From positions 1 through 64,000 of the forward strand of contig CALOAB010000021.1 of NCBI GenBank assembly GCA_942491185.1: a stretch of DNA of 64,000 bases, read 5' to 3'. Below are positions 17,277-25,222 of the stretch, one piece after another. The notes under the pieces were generated by a model. It searched no databases and was not told where the DNA came from. It saw nothing but the letters and a program-made list of their open reading frames with translations. A program made the position numbers and the translations under genes. Each line of letters starts with the position of its first letter. The first letter of the stretch is position 1. This stretch comes from SLRI01 sp942491185 (GTDB taxonomy: Bacteria; Pseudomonadota; Alphaproteobacteria; Geminicoccales; Geminicoccaceae).

Positions 17277-17721
17277 ACCGGTCGCCCTGCTCGTGGGCCA
17301 GCGATTCCAGCACCTCGTCGACCATGCCGAGATGGCCGTCCTGGTCGCGGAACTGCTGCTTGAGGTCGACCAGATAGTTGGTGACGTTCTGCAGCCGCCG
17401 GGCCAGCAACGTGGCCAGCGGCACGGCGATCGCCGGGTTGGCCGCGAGGAAGGCGTGCGGGTCGTCGACCACATGCACCACCGCCGCCGTCAGCGCCCGG
17501 ACGCTGGCGGTATGCGGCGCGTCGAGCAGCACCGACATCTCGCCGAAAACGGCACCCGGATCGTCGATCACCGAGATCTCGACGTCGTCGCGAAAGACCT
17601 CGAGCACACCCTCGGCGAGCACGAAGAGCTTGCCGGCACGCTCGCCTTCACGGAGCAGCACGGCGCCGGGCTCGATCTCTAGCCGAGGACAGTCCGCGCA
17701 GAGCCGAAGCAGGATTTCCAT
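17242..17721 (-). CDS. cyclic nucleotide-binding domain protein without DNA-binding domain
   Basis: 159 residues from ATG 17721 (MEILLRLC); the frame is open further upstream without homology. Residues 20-125 form a CAP-type double-psi beta barrel: GAVLLREGERAGKLFVLAEGVLEV and the phosphate-binding cassette FGEMSVLLDAPHTASVRAL. In the cassette the Arg that normally grips the cyclic phosphate (P-R-x-A) is His, so cAMP/cGMP binding may be lost or altered. There is no helix-turn-helix; the tail is a charged helix. Such single-domain proteins may regulate a partner or act as passive sensors. It converges on the phosphoesterase gene. Confidence 0.75.
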   Translation of the reverse strand: MEILLRLCADCPRLEIEPGAVLLREGERAGKLFVLAEGVLEVFRDDVEISVIDDPGAVFGEMSVLLDAPHTASVRALTAAVVHVVDDPHAFLAANPAIAVPLATLLARRLQNVTNYLVDLKQQFRDQDGHLGMVDEVLESLAHEQGDRFIPAADLPAEP

Positions 17722-17836
17722 GGTCGGGTAATGCTCCCAAGTGCCGAGCCACTTAACGTCGTACGCCCGATCGCCGCAAGCCGACCATCTCTCCTGGCGG
17801 TTGACGGCCATGCCGGGCCTGTGGGACCAAGGCCGG

Positions 17837-18184
17837 ATGAGCCAGACCCCGCCCGACCCGGACACCGTGCGCCAGACCCTCGAGGCAGCCCTCGCCGACT
17901 GCCGCACGGCCTCGACGGCAACCGCCGACGACCGCAAGCCGGTCGAGCTCGACCAGACCGCCGTCGGCCGCCTCACCCGCATGGACGCCATGCAGCGCCA
18001 GGCCATGGCCCAGGCAACAGAGCGCCAGCGACAAACCCAGATGGCCCGCCTCACCGCCGCCCTCGAGCGACTCGACGCCGGCGACTACGGCTACTGCACA
18101 AGCTGCGGCGAACCCATCCCCGAACAACGCCTCGCCATCGATCCCGCGGCCCCGACTTGCGTTGGTTGTATGCGAGGAGGGTGA
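17837..18184 (+). CDS. DksA/TraR-family zinc-finger protein
   Basis: 115 residues from ATG 17837 (AAGG about 5 bases upstream); in-frame ATGs exist at 17810 and 17741. A long helical hairpin (residues 5-75) is followed by the C4 zinc finger CTSCGEPIPEQRLAIDP..CVGCM. Proteins of this family sit in the RNA polymerase secondary channel and modify initiation, often with ppGpp. The two acidic tip residues typical of true DksA are not obvious, so it is better named a TraR/DksA-like protein. Its last codons and stop lie inside a palindromic repeat that recurs inverted at 19.7 kb. Confidence 0.8.
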   Translation: MSQTPPDPDTVRQTLEAALADCRTASTATADDRKPVELDQTAVGRLTRMDAMQRQAMAQATERQRQTQMARLTAALERLDAGDYGYCTSCGEPIPEQRLAIDPAAPTCVGCMRGG

Positions 18185-18231
18185 CCCTCCTCGCGCTCCA
18201 CCGGGATTTTGGGTTGGTGGTCGTGTGGGCG
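18172..18231 (+). repeat. palindrome-bearing dispersed repeat, copy 1
   Basis: Starts with the perfect hairpin GCGAGGAGGG-TGA-CCCTCCTCGC (18172-18194), whose loop is the stop codon of the DksA-like gene, and continues GCTCCACCG..TTTGGG.TGGTGG. The same 60-base sequence, about 83 percent identical, occurs in reverse orientation at 19701-19760. Confidence 0.75.
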
Positions 18232-18819
<588 letters not shown>

Positions 18820-18848
18820 TTGACAGTAGTTTTTGTTAGATCTAATCT
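18820..18848 (+). promoter_or_regulatory. consensus-like sigma-70 promoter
   Basis: TTGACA at 18820-18825, 17-base spacer, TAATCT at 18843-18848. It points rightward, straight into a run of 13 A (18851-18863) and then G-rich repeats, with no plus-strand gene behind it. Confidence 0.45.
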
Positions 18849-19093
18849 TTAAAAAAAAAAAAATGGCGACGATGAGGGGAGGGGGGGGGAGGAGAGGGGG
18901 GGGGGAGGGGGGGGGGGGGGGGGGGGGGCTCTTTTTCCGATACCACTGCGAGTAGAGAATGCTGATTCCATGAATTGACGGTAGTATGATACATGCGTTT
19001 TATAGCTCCAATATGGAATACTGGAAAAAAACCGCCGGTCTGCACTGCGTTTTCTGTCGACAATGTCGTTTGGCTCATATTGTTCATAGTCAC
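18842..19093 (-). pseudogene. small ORF coupled to 19090-19332, running into poly-G
   Basis: A frame beginning at GTG 19093, which overlaps the stop of the preceding gene by the classic GTGA arrangement and so suggests translational coupling. The first 54 residues (MTMNNMSQTTLSTENAVQ...LLAVVSEKE) look like ordinary protein, but then the poly-G tract gives a poly-proline tail of no credibility. Probably a gene fragment cut off by the homopolymer or by a mis-assembly there. No family recognised. Confidence 0.3.
18851..18928 (+). repeat. poly-A plus interrupted poly-G tract
   Basis: 13 A (18851-18863), a short mixed stretch, then G runs broken by single A residues, ending in 22 G (18907-18928). 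Confidence 0.9.
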
Positions 19094-19332
19094 CTGATGT
19101 CGCTCACATAGGAAAATATGACATTCAGGTCTGAGCCAATTTCTGTGTTAAGCATCTGCTTCTGTGCGAGGACTTGCGCTTCGCGACTAAATTGCGCCTC
19201 CCTTTCCTGCAAAATCGCGTTCACACTATACGTCAAAAAACCCAGCACTATCGGGATACAGGCCGAGACAGCGATGCGGGTCCAGCCCTGACGTATCTTA
19301 AGCTGCTCTAGCCGATATTCTCTATCCTCCAC
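19090..19332 (-). CDS. small single-pass membrane protein
   Basis: 80 residues from GTG 19332 with a strong GGAGGGG about 5 bases upstream, which argues for a real gene. Residues 1-18 are charged, about 19-42 form one membrane helix (IAVSACIPIVLGFLTYSVNAIL), and the rest is a polar coiled helix. Codon use is less GC-rich than in the neighbours, as for the whole 18.4-19.4 kb segment, which suggests acquisition from elsewhere. The next frame overlaps its stop by four bases. No family recognised. Confidence 0.5.
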   Translation of the reverse strand: MEDREYRLEQLKIRQGWTRIAVSACIPIVLGFLTYSVNAILQEREAQFSREAQVLAQKQMLNTEIGSDLNVIFSYVSDIR

Positions 19333-19518
19333 CGTTCCCCTCCGGACACCAACAGTTAAACGACATACGAGTATCAGGAACCTCTCACATTATGGGAATG
19401 GGATAACTTGGCGCACCGGCGCGCTGGGCGGGAGTTCCTATGTCGCCTGCATAAAGGAGCGCCCTCCGCCAGCCAGCGGAGGCCGCGACATTCTTCTACC
19501 CGGAGGATGCGAGGAGGC
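19333..19518. other. non-coding spacer
   Basis: Upstream region of the small membrane gene (its ribosome binding site is at 19337-19343) and downstream end of the next minus-strand frame. Nothing else seen. Confidence 0.3.
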
Positions 19519-19770
19519 CTACGCGGCGTCCCTCTCCTGTTCTTCTGCCAGCTTGTCCTGCATGCTGTGGAGATAGTCGGCAGCGCGCTGGGCGTGGCTT
19601 GGGCTTAAGCGTACAAGTGCCTTGCTGAACCTCGTCGACGACGGTTTGGCCGCGGTACGCCGGAGATCGACCTCGAGGCTTTTCTGGCTCGCAAGCGTGC
19701 GGCCCACCCATCCACCAGCCCAAAGTGACGGTGGAGCGCGAGGAGGATCACCCTCCTCGCTTTCTTCCAT
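19519..19770 (-). CDS. hypothetical 83-residue protein starting in the dispersed repeat
   Basis: From ATG 19770. The first 25 residues (EEGDPPRAPPSLWAGGWVG) are encoded by the dispersed repeat; the same EEGDPPRAPP frame is open in copy 1 at 18.17 kb. The rest (LEVDLRR..SKALVRLSPSHAQRAADYLHSMQDKLAEEQERDAA) looks like normal amphipathic protein. There is no clear ribosome binding site. Two arrays of short repeats (19810-20070) lie directly upstream and could be its control region. It may be the 3' remnant of a larger gene whose front was replaced by the repeat. No family recognised. Confidence 0.35.
   Translation of the reverse strand: MEESEEGDPPRAPPSLWAGGWVGRTLASQKSLEVDLRRTAAKPSSTRFSKALVRLSPSHAQRAADYLHSMQDKLAEEQERDAA
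19701..19760 (-). repeat. palindrome-bearing dispersed repeat, copy 2 (inverted)
   Basis: Reverse-orientation partner of 18172-18231. Its hairpin is GCGAGGAGG-GTGAT-CCTCCTCGC on the minus strand. The two copies face each other across about 1.5 kb of atypical DNA. Confidence 0.75.
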
Positions 19771-19809
19771 AACGAACGCTTATCGCAACAGCCTCGCGAG
19801 GCCCAGCTC

Positions 19810-19964
19810 GTTGCATATACCGCAACGGCCGCTCGGATTTGTTGCGTATAGCGCAACGGAACCCGAGGTTTGTTGCATATAGTGCAACGGGAACCTGAGA
19901 ATGTCGCATATATCGATTCATTAGCGATGCTTATGTAGCATATAGCGACTCATTTGGGGGAAAC
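19810..19964. repeat. array of five 31-base units with a central dyad
   Basis: Units start at 19810, 19841, 19872, 19903 and 19935. The best three read GTTGCRTATARYGCAACGG, with the inverted repeat TTGC-N7-GCAA; the last two (TCGCATATATCGATT, TAGCATATAGCGACT) are degenerate. Dyad centres are 31, 31, 31 and 32 bases apart, that is three helical turns, so all sites face the same side of the DNA. This is the layout of a cooperative protein-binding site. Confidence 0.85.
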
Positions 19965-20064
19965 GAACCCGGGAACGAACCCAGGAAGCAACGAACGAAC
20001 CTGCCGAATCGACGAACGAACCCGGGAATCCGACGATCGAACCTGGGGTTTGACGAACGAACCC
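19962..20064. repeat. array of six AACGAACC boxes
   Basis: Boxes start at 19962, 19974, 19994, 20015, 20036 (ATCGAACC) and 20056, with steps of 12, 20, 21, 21 and 20 bases. Four lie in longer ACGAWCGAACC units at 19991, 20012, 20033 and 20053. The two-turn spacing again suggests protein binding on one face. The array abuts the 31-base array with no gap. Confidence 0.8.
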
Positions 20065-20195
20065 GACGGTACGACTTGTCGCACCCTCCCACTCCAAGTG
20101 GCTGAGATCATAGCATGAATCGCGGCGCGGTGCAGCCTGGTCGTCGCTTTGGCCGGCAAGCCGTAAAGAATCGCCAAAGGAACCCGAGCGCTGGC

Positions 20196-20224
20196 TTGAC
20201 CTCGGCTGCGGATCGGAATATAAT
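20196..20224 (+). promoter_or_regulatory. near-consensus sigma-70 promoter
   Basis: TTGACC (20196-20201), 17-base spacer, perfect TATAAT (20219-20224). It points rightward, but every gene to the right is on the minus strand (ccmI ends at 20294), so it would make either a short RNA ending at the GTGGGGC/GCCCCAC hairpin (about 20243-20276) or an antisense transcript into ccmI. Confidence 0.55.
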
Positions 20225-20293
20225 CTTATGATCGATTCGGGAGGTGGGGCCGGCAGATCCAACTGATCCTGCCCCACTGGTGCCAGGCCCGCG

Positions 20294-21685
20294 TCAGTTG
20301 ACGCTGAGCATATCCAGGCGGCTTTGCACCATGGCGTGCTCTGGGGTGGCCGGGTCGAGCTGGGCCAGGACCTTTTGCCAGTGGGTGCGGGTGTCGTCGG
20401 GATTGCCGTCGGCGAGCGCTCTTATGCCGAGATACCAGTGCAGCTCGAGGTCCTCGGGCGCCTGGGCCAGCGCCTTCTCGAGATGCACCAGCGCCTCGTC
20501 GGGGATGACCGGGAGGTCGTCGCCGTCGGCCGGGGCCTCGAGCAGGGCGGTGGCGAGGTCCTTGTTGAGCAGCGGATCGTTCGGGGCCACCACGAGGCCG
20601 GAGCGGAGCGCCTGCTCGGCCTTCTCCAGATCGCCCATGACGATGTAGGAGCGGCCGAGCCGCTGCCACTCGTCGGCCGTGCCGCCTTCGGCTTCCAGGC
20701 GCGCGGCGAGGCTCTCGACCATCGCCCGGATCTGGGCGCTGCGCTCGTCCGGGCTCAAGGCCGCGAGCTCGCGGGCGCGGGCTTCCTCGGCCGTCGGCTC
20801 GGCGGCGAGCGCCAGGATCGGCTCGGGGTCGATGCCGAGCGAGCGGGCGGCCTCGCGGACCGAGGGCTCGACCTGGGCGCGCCAGGGGGCATCGGCGGGG
20901 CTCGCCTCGAGCAGCACCCGCCAGCGGTTCAGCGCGCCGTTGTAGTCGCCGGCCTGGGCGTCGGCGAGGCCGGCATAGTAGGGCGGCCGGGGGTCGCCGG
21001 GATTGATCTCCGCCAGCTGGCGCATGGTCCGGGTGACCTCGGGCGTGACGACGCCCATGGCCCGCTGCAGCAGCGCATCGGCGAGGCCGGCCACCGCCTC
21101 CATGCGCTCCGGTGCCAGCTCGGCGGCCTGGCGATAGGCCTCGACCGCCGCGTCCTGGCGGCCGAGCGTGAGCTGGCTGCGGCCGAGCATCAGCCAGCCG
21201 TCGGCGTCGTCCGGGTCGGTCTCGAGCCGGGCGGCGAGGCCGGCGACCATGGCCTCGATCTGCTCGATCCCCACATCGCCCGGGACGCCGCCCGGCCCCT
21301 CCGCCTCGCGCGCGGCGAGCGGCAGATCGGGCATGGTGGGCGCGCCGAGGCGCAGATAGAGGGCGGCCGAGCCGACCGGCACGGCGATGACGGCGAGCAT
21401 GACCAGCGCCCGGCCGAGCCCGGTCGTGCGCAGCTGCTCGGCCTTGGGCCGGGACGCCGCCTTGAGGATGCGCCGCTCCACCTCCAGCTTGGCGGCTCTG
21501 GCCTCGGCCGCGCCGATCAGCCCGCGGCTCTGGTCACGCTCCAGCTCGCCCAGCTGGTCCTTGAGGATGGCGACGCTGCTGTCGGCGGCAGGATCAGCGG
21601 TGCTGCGGCCCATGAGCGGCCAGGCGAGTGCGATGACGGCCAGCACCAGCGGGATCGCGATGACCAGCAATGTCATGACCGTCAT
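20294..21685 (-). CDS. ccmI: cytochrome c maturation protein CcmI
   Basis: 463 residues. N-terminal membrane helix (about 4-24) and a second (about 94-112) flank a cytoplasmic-loop segment with a heptad pattern (ILKDQLGELERDQSRGLIGAAEAR) typical of CcmI/CycH; the periplasmic C-terminal part is built of TPR repeats (DGWLMLGRSQLTLGRQDAAVEAYRQAAELAP and similar). It delivers apocytochrome c to the haem ligation machinery with CcmF and CcmH. ATG 21685 overlaps the ccmH stop (ATGA). It is the last gene of the ccm run. Confidence 0.92.
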   Translation of the reverse strand: MTVMTLLVIAIPLVLAVIALAWPLMGRSTADPAADSSVAILKDQLGELERDQSRGLIGAAEARAAKLEVERRILKAASRPKAEQLRTTGLGRALVMLAVIAVPVGSAALYLRLGAPTMPDLPLAAREAEGPGGVPGDVGIEQIEAMVAGLAARLETDPDDADGWLMLGRSQLTLGRQDAAVEAYRQAAELAPERMEAVAGLADALLQRAMGVVTPEVTRTMRQLAEINPGDPRPPYYAGLADAQAGDYNGALNRWRVLLEASPADAPWRAQVEPSVREAARSLGIDPEPILALAAEPTAEEARARELAALSPDERSAQIRAMVESLAARLEAEGGTADEWQRLGRSYIVMGDLEKAEQALRSGLVVAPNDPLLNKDLATALLEAPADGDDLPVIPDEALVHLEKALAQAPEDLELHWYLGIRALADGNPDDTRTHWQKVLAQLDPATPEHAMVQSRLDMLSVN

Positions 21686-22164
21686 GACCGGCCGGCCTCA
21701 TCATCCAGGAGGGCGTCGAGCTGGCGGCGCTCGGCGGCGGTCAGCTCGGCGGCGCCCGCGGCCTCGCGGCGACGGCGGACGGTGACGGCCACGAGCCCGG
21801 CACCGATCAGGAGGACGGCGAAGGGGCCGCCCCAGAGCACCATGGTGCCGACGGTGACCGGTGGCTTCAAGAGAACGAACGCGCCGTAGCGGTCGGTCAT
21901 GTAGCCCAGGACCTCGGTGTCGCTGTCGCCGGCCTCCAGCCGCTCGCGGACGATGCGGCGGAAGTCCTGGGCGAGCTCGGCGTTGCTGTCGTCGATCGAC
22001 TGGTTCTGGCAGACGACGCAGCGCAGCTGCTTGCCGATCACCCGGGCGCGCGCCTCGAGCTCTGGATCGTCCATCAGCTCGTCGGGCGTGAGGGCTGCGA
22101 TGGCGGGGGCCGAAGGCAACGAGCCCAGAATGAGCGCCAGAGCGAGCAGGAGCATACGGCTCAT
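21682..22164 (-). CDS. ccmH: cytochrome c maturation protein CcmH
   Basis: 160 residues from ATG 22164, which overlaps the ccmG stop. Signal peptide (residues 1-23, ending AIA-AL), then the redox motif LRCVVCQNQSIDDSNAELA that handles the apocytochrome c disulfide, then one C-terminal membrane helix (about 107-128). Length and order are those of the short alphaproteobacterial CcmH, whose TPR part is the separate CcmI. Confidence 0.94.
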   Translation of the reverse strand: MSRMLLLALALILGSLPSAPAIAALTPDELMDDPELEARARVIGKQLRCVVCQNQSIDDSNAELAQDFRRIVRERLEAGDSDTEVLGYMTDRYGAFVLLKPPVTVGTMVLWGGPFAVLLIGAGLVAVTVRRRREAAGAAELTAAERRQLDALLDDEAGRS

Positions 22165-22691
22165 GGCTGCAGGCTCTCGAGGATGGGGCGGATGGTCTCC
22201 TCGACGTCCTTGGCCTGCAAGGGGCCCACATGGCGATAGACGATGGTGCCGTCGGCATCGACGACATAGGTCTCCGGCACGCCGTAGACCCCCCACTCGA
22301 TGCCGGCCCTGCCGTCCAGATCGGCGCCCGCGTAGGTGAAGTTGTCGCCCAGCTCCTCGAGCCAGGCCGTGGCATCCTCGGCCTTGTCTTTGTAGTTGAG
22401 CCCGTGGACCGTGACGCCGTCCTCGGCCAGGCGGTTGATCAGCGGGTGCTCGATCCGGCAGGGCACGCACCAGGACGCGAAGACATTGACCAGCGCCGGC
22501 TCGCCGCCGAGATCGGAGCGCGCGAAGCCGTGCTCGTCGCGGCCCGGAATCGGCGGCAGGTCGAACTCGGGCGCGGGCAGGTCGAGCAGGGCGGAGGGCA
22601 GCTCGCTCGGATCGCGGGTGAGGCCCTGGGCGAGGAAGCCGGCGATGGCGACGAACACCAGCACCGGCAGGATGTAGAGGAGGCGTCGCAT
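22161..22691 (-). CDS. ccmG: thiol:disulfide interchange protein CcmG/DsbE
   Basis: 176 residues: N-terminal membrane anchor (about 4-22), then a periplasmic thioredoxin fold with the active site WCVPC in VNVFASWCVPCRIEHP, the CcmG-type acidic/Tyr loop (GLNYKDKAEDATAWL) and the cis-Pro region YGVPETYVVD. It keeps the haem-binding cysteines of apocytochrome c reduced. 20 bases separate it from ccmF upstream. Confidence 0.94.
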   Translation of the reverse strand: MRRLLYILPVLVFVAIAGFLAQGLTRDPSELPSALLDLPAPEFDLPPIPGRDEHGFARSDLGGEPALVNVFASWCVPCRIEHPLINRLAEDGVTVHGLNYKDKAEDATAWLEELGDNFTYAGADLDGRAGIEWGVYGVPETYVVDADGTIVYRHVGPLQAKDVEETIRPILESLQP

Positions 22692-22711
22692 GGCTCTGCT
22701 GAAGGTTCCGC

Positions 22712-24721
22712 TCAGGCCCTAGCACCGGCTTCGTCACCGCTCGCCTCGGGTGCCGCCGGGCGGCGCGCCGTTGCCGCTGTCGGTGCGCCGATGCGCAGGC
22801 GGCGATCGAAGAGCGAGATGGTCCCGCCCAATGCCATGATGCCGACGCCGCCCCAGATCCAGATGACGAACGGGTTGATGTAGAGGCGGACGGCCCAGGC
22901 GCCTTCGGGCGTCTGGTCGCCGAGGACGAAATAGAGGTCGCGCCAGAGATTGGTGTGCAGCCCGGCCTCGGTGGTGGATTGCGCCTCGGCCGGGAAGAAG
23001 CGGCGCTCGGAGACGATATCGTCGATGAAGTCGCCGTCGCGCGTGGTCTTGAAGACCGCCCTGATCGCCATGTAGTTCGGCCCCTCGACCTCGCTGACCT
23101 CGGCGAGCTCCACGTCGTAGGCGCCGATCCGGGTCGTCTCGCCCGGCTCCATGGCGAGGATGCGCTCGCTCTGCAGGTTGCTGGAGGCGACCATGCCGAC
23201 GATCATCACGCCGAGCCCGGCATGGGCGGTCGAGACCGCGAAGGCGGAGGCCGGCAGGCCCCTGAGCCGGCGCCAGGCACGCCCCAGCGGCACGTCGAAG
23301 AGCCCGATCTTGGCGCGCAAGTCGTCGAGCGCGCCGAAGATCAGCCAGGCGGCGAGCGCGAAGCCGAAAGCGACGCCCAGGCTCGCTGCATCGACCAGCA
23401 CCATGTAGAGGATCATCGTGGCGAGCGCGGCGGCGATGCCGAGCTTGAGCCGGCCGATGACGGAGACGACGCTGCCGCGCTTCCAGGCGAGCATGGCGCC
23501 GATCGGCACGGCCAGCAGCAAGGGCAGCATCAACGGCACGAAGGTGGCGTTGTAGAAGGGCGGGCCGACCGAGATCTTGGCCCCGCCCAGCACCTCGAGC
23601 GCCAGGGGGTAGAGCGTGCCGAGCAGCACGGTCGCCGTGGCCGTCGCCAGCAGCAGGTTGTTGAGCAGCAGGCCGCCCTCGCGGCTCACCGGCGCGAAGA
23701 CGCCGCCGCCCTGCATGGACGGTGCCCGCCAGGCATAGAGCGCCAGGGCGCCGCCGATGGCGACGATCAGCATCCAGAGGATGAAGACGCCGCGCTCGGG
23801 ATCGACCGCGAAGGCGTGGACCGAGGTGAGGACGCCGGAGCGGACCAGGAAGGTGCCGAGCAGCGAAAGCGAGAAGGCGATGATGGCGAGCAGAATGGTC
23901 CAGCTCTTCAGCGTGTCGCGCTTCTCGACGACGATCGCCGAGTGCAGCAGGGCCGTGGCGGCGAGCCAGGGCATGAAGGAGGCGTTCTCGACCGGGTCCC
24001 AGAACCACCAGCCGCCCCAGCCGAGCTCGTAATAGGCCCACCACGAGCCGAGCGCGATGCCGAGCGTCAAGGCCACCCAGGCGGCCAAGGTCCAGGGGCG
24101 GACCCAGCGAGCCCAGCTGGCATCCACCCTGCCCTCGATCAGTGCTGCCATGGCGAAGGCGAAGGTGACCGAGAGGCCAACATAGCCGAGGTAGAGCATC
24201 GGTGGATGGAAGGCCAAGCCCGGGTCCTGGAGGATCGGGTTGAGGCCCTGGCCTTCGAACGGCGCCGGGTCGAGCCGGGTGAAGGGGTTCGAGGTGAGGA
24301 GCATGAACAGCAGGAAGCCGACGCCGATCAGGCCCTGGATGGCGAGCGAGCGCGCCTTGAACGGCAAGGGCAGGTTGCGGCCGTACCAGGCGACCGCAGC
24401 GCCGCAGATGGCGAGGATCCAGACCCAGAGCACGAGCGAGCCCTCGTGGTTCCCCCACACACCGCTGATCTTGTAGAGCATGGGCTTGGCGGCATGGCTG
24501 TTCTGGTAGACGTTCTGGACCGAGAAATCGGAGGTGACGAAGGCGTAGGTCAGGGCCCCGAGTGCTATGCTGACGCAGGCGAACTGCGCGATCGCCGTGG
24601 TGTTGGCGAGCCGCATGAGGACCAGATCGCCGCGGGCAGCACCAAGCATCGGCAGCGTGCTCTGCGCCAGGGCCAGGGCCAGGGCCACGACCAGGGCGAA
24701 ATGGCCGAGCTCGACGATCAT
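22712..24721 (-). CDS. ccmF: cytochrome c haem lyase subunit CcmF
   Basis: 669 residues of polytopic membrane protein. The tryptophan-rich WWD domain is intact (GWGGWWFWDPVENASFMPW, about residues 225-243), as are the conserved segments WGNHEGSLVLWVW and DPGLAFHPPMLYLGYVG. CcmF takes haem from holo-CcmE and attaches it to apocytochrome c. Its ATG overlaps the ccmE stop by four bases (24718-24721). Confidence 0.95.
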   Translation of the reverse strand: MIVELGHFALVVALALALAQSTLPMLGAARGDLVLMRLANTTAIAQFACVSIALGALTYAFVTSDFSVQNVYQNSHAAKPMLYKISGVWGNHEGSLVLWVWILAICGAAVAWYGRNLPLPFKARSLAIQGLIGVGFLLFMLLTSNPFTRLDPAPFEGQGLNPILQDPGLAFHPPMLYLGYVGLSVTFAFAMAALIEGRVDASWARWVRPWTLAAWVALTLGIALGSWWAYYELGWGGWWFWDPVENASFMPWLAATALLHSAIVVEKRDTLKSWTILLAIIAFSLSLLGTFLVRSGVLTSVHAFAVDPERGVFILWMLIVAIGGALALYAWRAPSMQGGGVFAPVSREGGLLLNNLLLATATATVLLGTLYPLALEVLGGAKISVGPPFYNATFVPLMLPLLLAVPIGAMLAWKRGSVVSVIGRLKLGIAAALATMILYMVLVDAASLGVAFGFALAAWLIFGALDDLRAKIGLFDVPLGRAWRRLRGLPASAFAVSTAHAGLGVMIVGMVASSNLQSERILAMEPGETTRIGAYDVELAEVSEVEGPNYMAIRAVFKTTRDGDFIDDIVSERRFFPAEAQSTTEAGLHTNLWRDLYFVLGDQTPEGAWAVRLYINPFVIWIWGGVGIMALGGTISLFDRRLRIGAPTAATARRPAAPEASGDEAGARA

Positions 24722-25216
24722 GGGGTCACTCCGTTGCTCGGCGCAGCACCTTCGGCAGCGCCGTCGGGCTGCCAGTGGCCGGCCTGCTTGAGCGCGTCGG
24801 CGACCTCCTTGGGCATGTAGGTCTCGTCGTGCTTGGCCAGGATCTCATCCGCCCGAAACAGCATCGGCCCGCCATCCGCGACCGCCGGCTCCAGCGTGCC
24901 CTGGGCGACGATGCCCTGCCCCTCGCGGAAGAGGTCCGGCAGGATGCCGTGATAGTGCACGGTGACCTCGTGCGCCGTGTCGGTGAGGCCGAAGCGCACG
25001 CTGCCGTCCTCGAGACGCTCGATGCTGCCATCGATCACCAAGCCCGCCGATGCGGAAGTTGCGGCCGGGTGCCAGCTCGCCGGCGGCGACCTCGGTCGGC
25101 GAGACGAAAAACGCAATCGTGTCCTCGAACGCGGTCAGGATGAGCGCCGCCGCGCCGCCGAGCAGCAGGGCGGCGAGCCCGAGAACGATCAAACGTTGGC
25201 GTTTGCGAAACCGCAT
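24718..25216 (-). pseudogene. ccmE: cytochrome c haem chaperone CcmE, frameshifted
   Basis: CcmE carries haem covalently on a His in the periplasm. The first frame (ATG 25216) gives the membrane anchor and beta-barrel start up to FRIGGL; the family continues with VIDGSIERL, which is found one frame away. The minus strand reads GGGCTTGGTGATC where GGGCTGGTGATC is expected, an extra T near 25040. The rest is normal: VHYHGILPDLFREGQG and the haem-binding LAKHDETYMP with His and Tyr. Since CcmE is essential for this pathway and all other ccm genes are intact, a sequencing error is as likely as a true null. Confidence 0.85.
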
Positions 25217-25222
25217 CTTGCG

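Noticed and set aside
19810..20064. CRISPR array
   Set aside because: Units are short and degenerate, there are no unique spacers of even length between identical repeats, and no cas gene is present; the phased dyads fit protein sites better.
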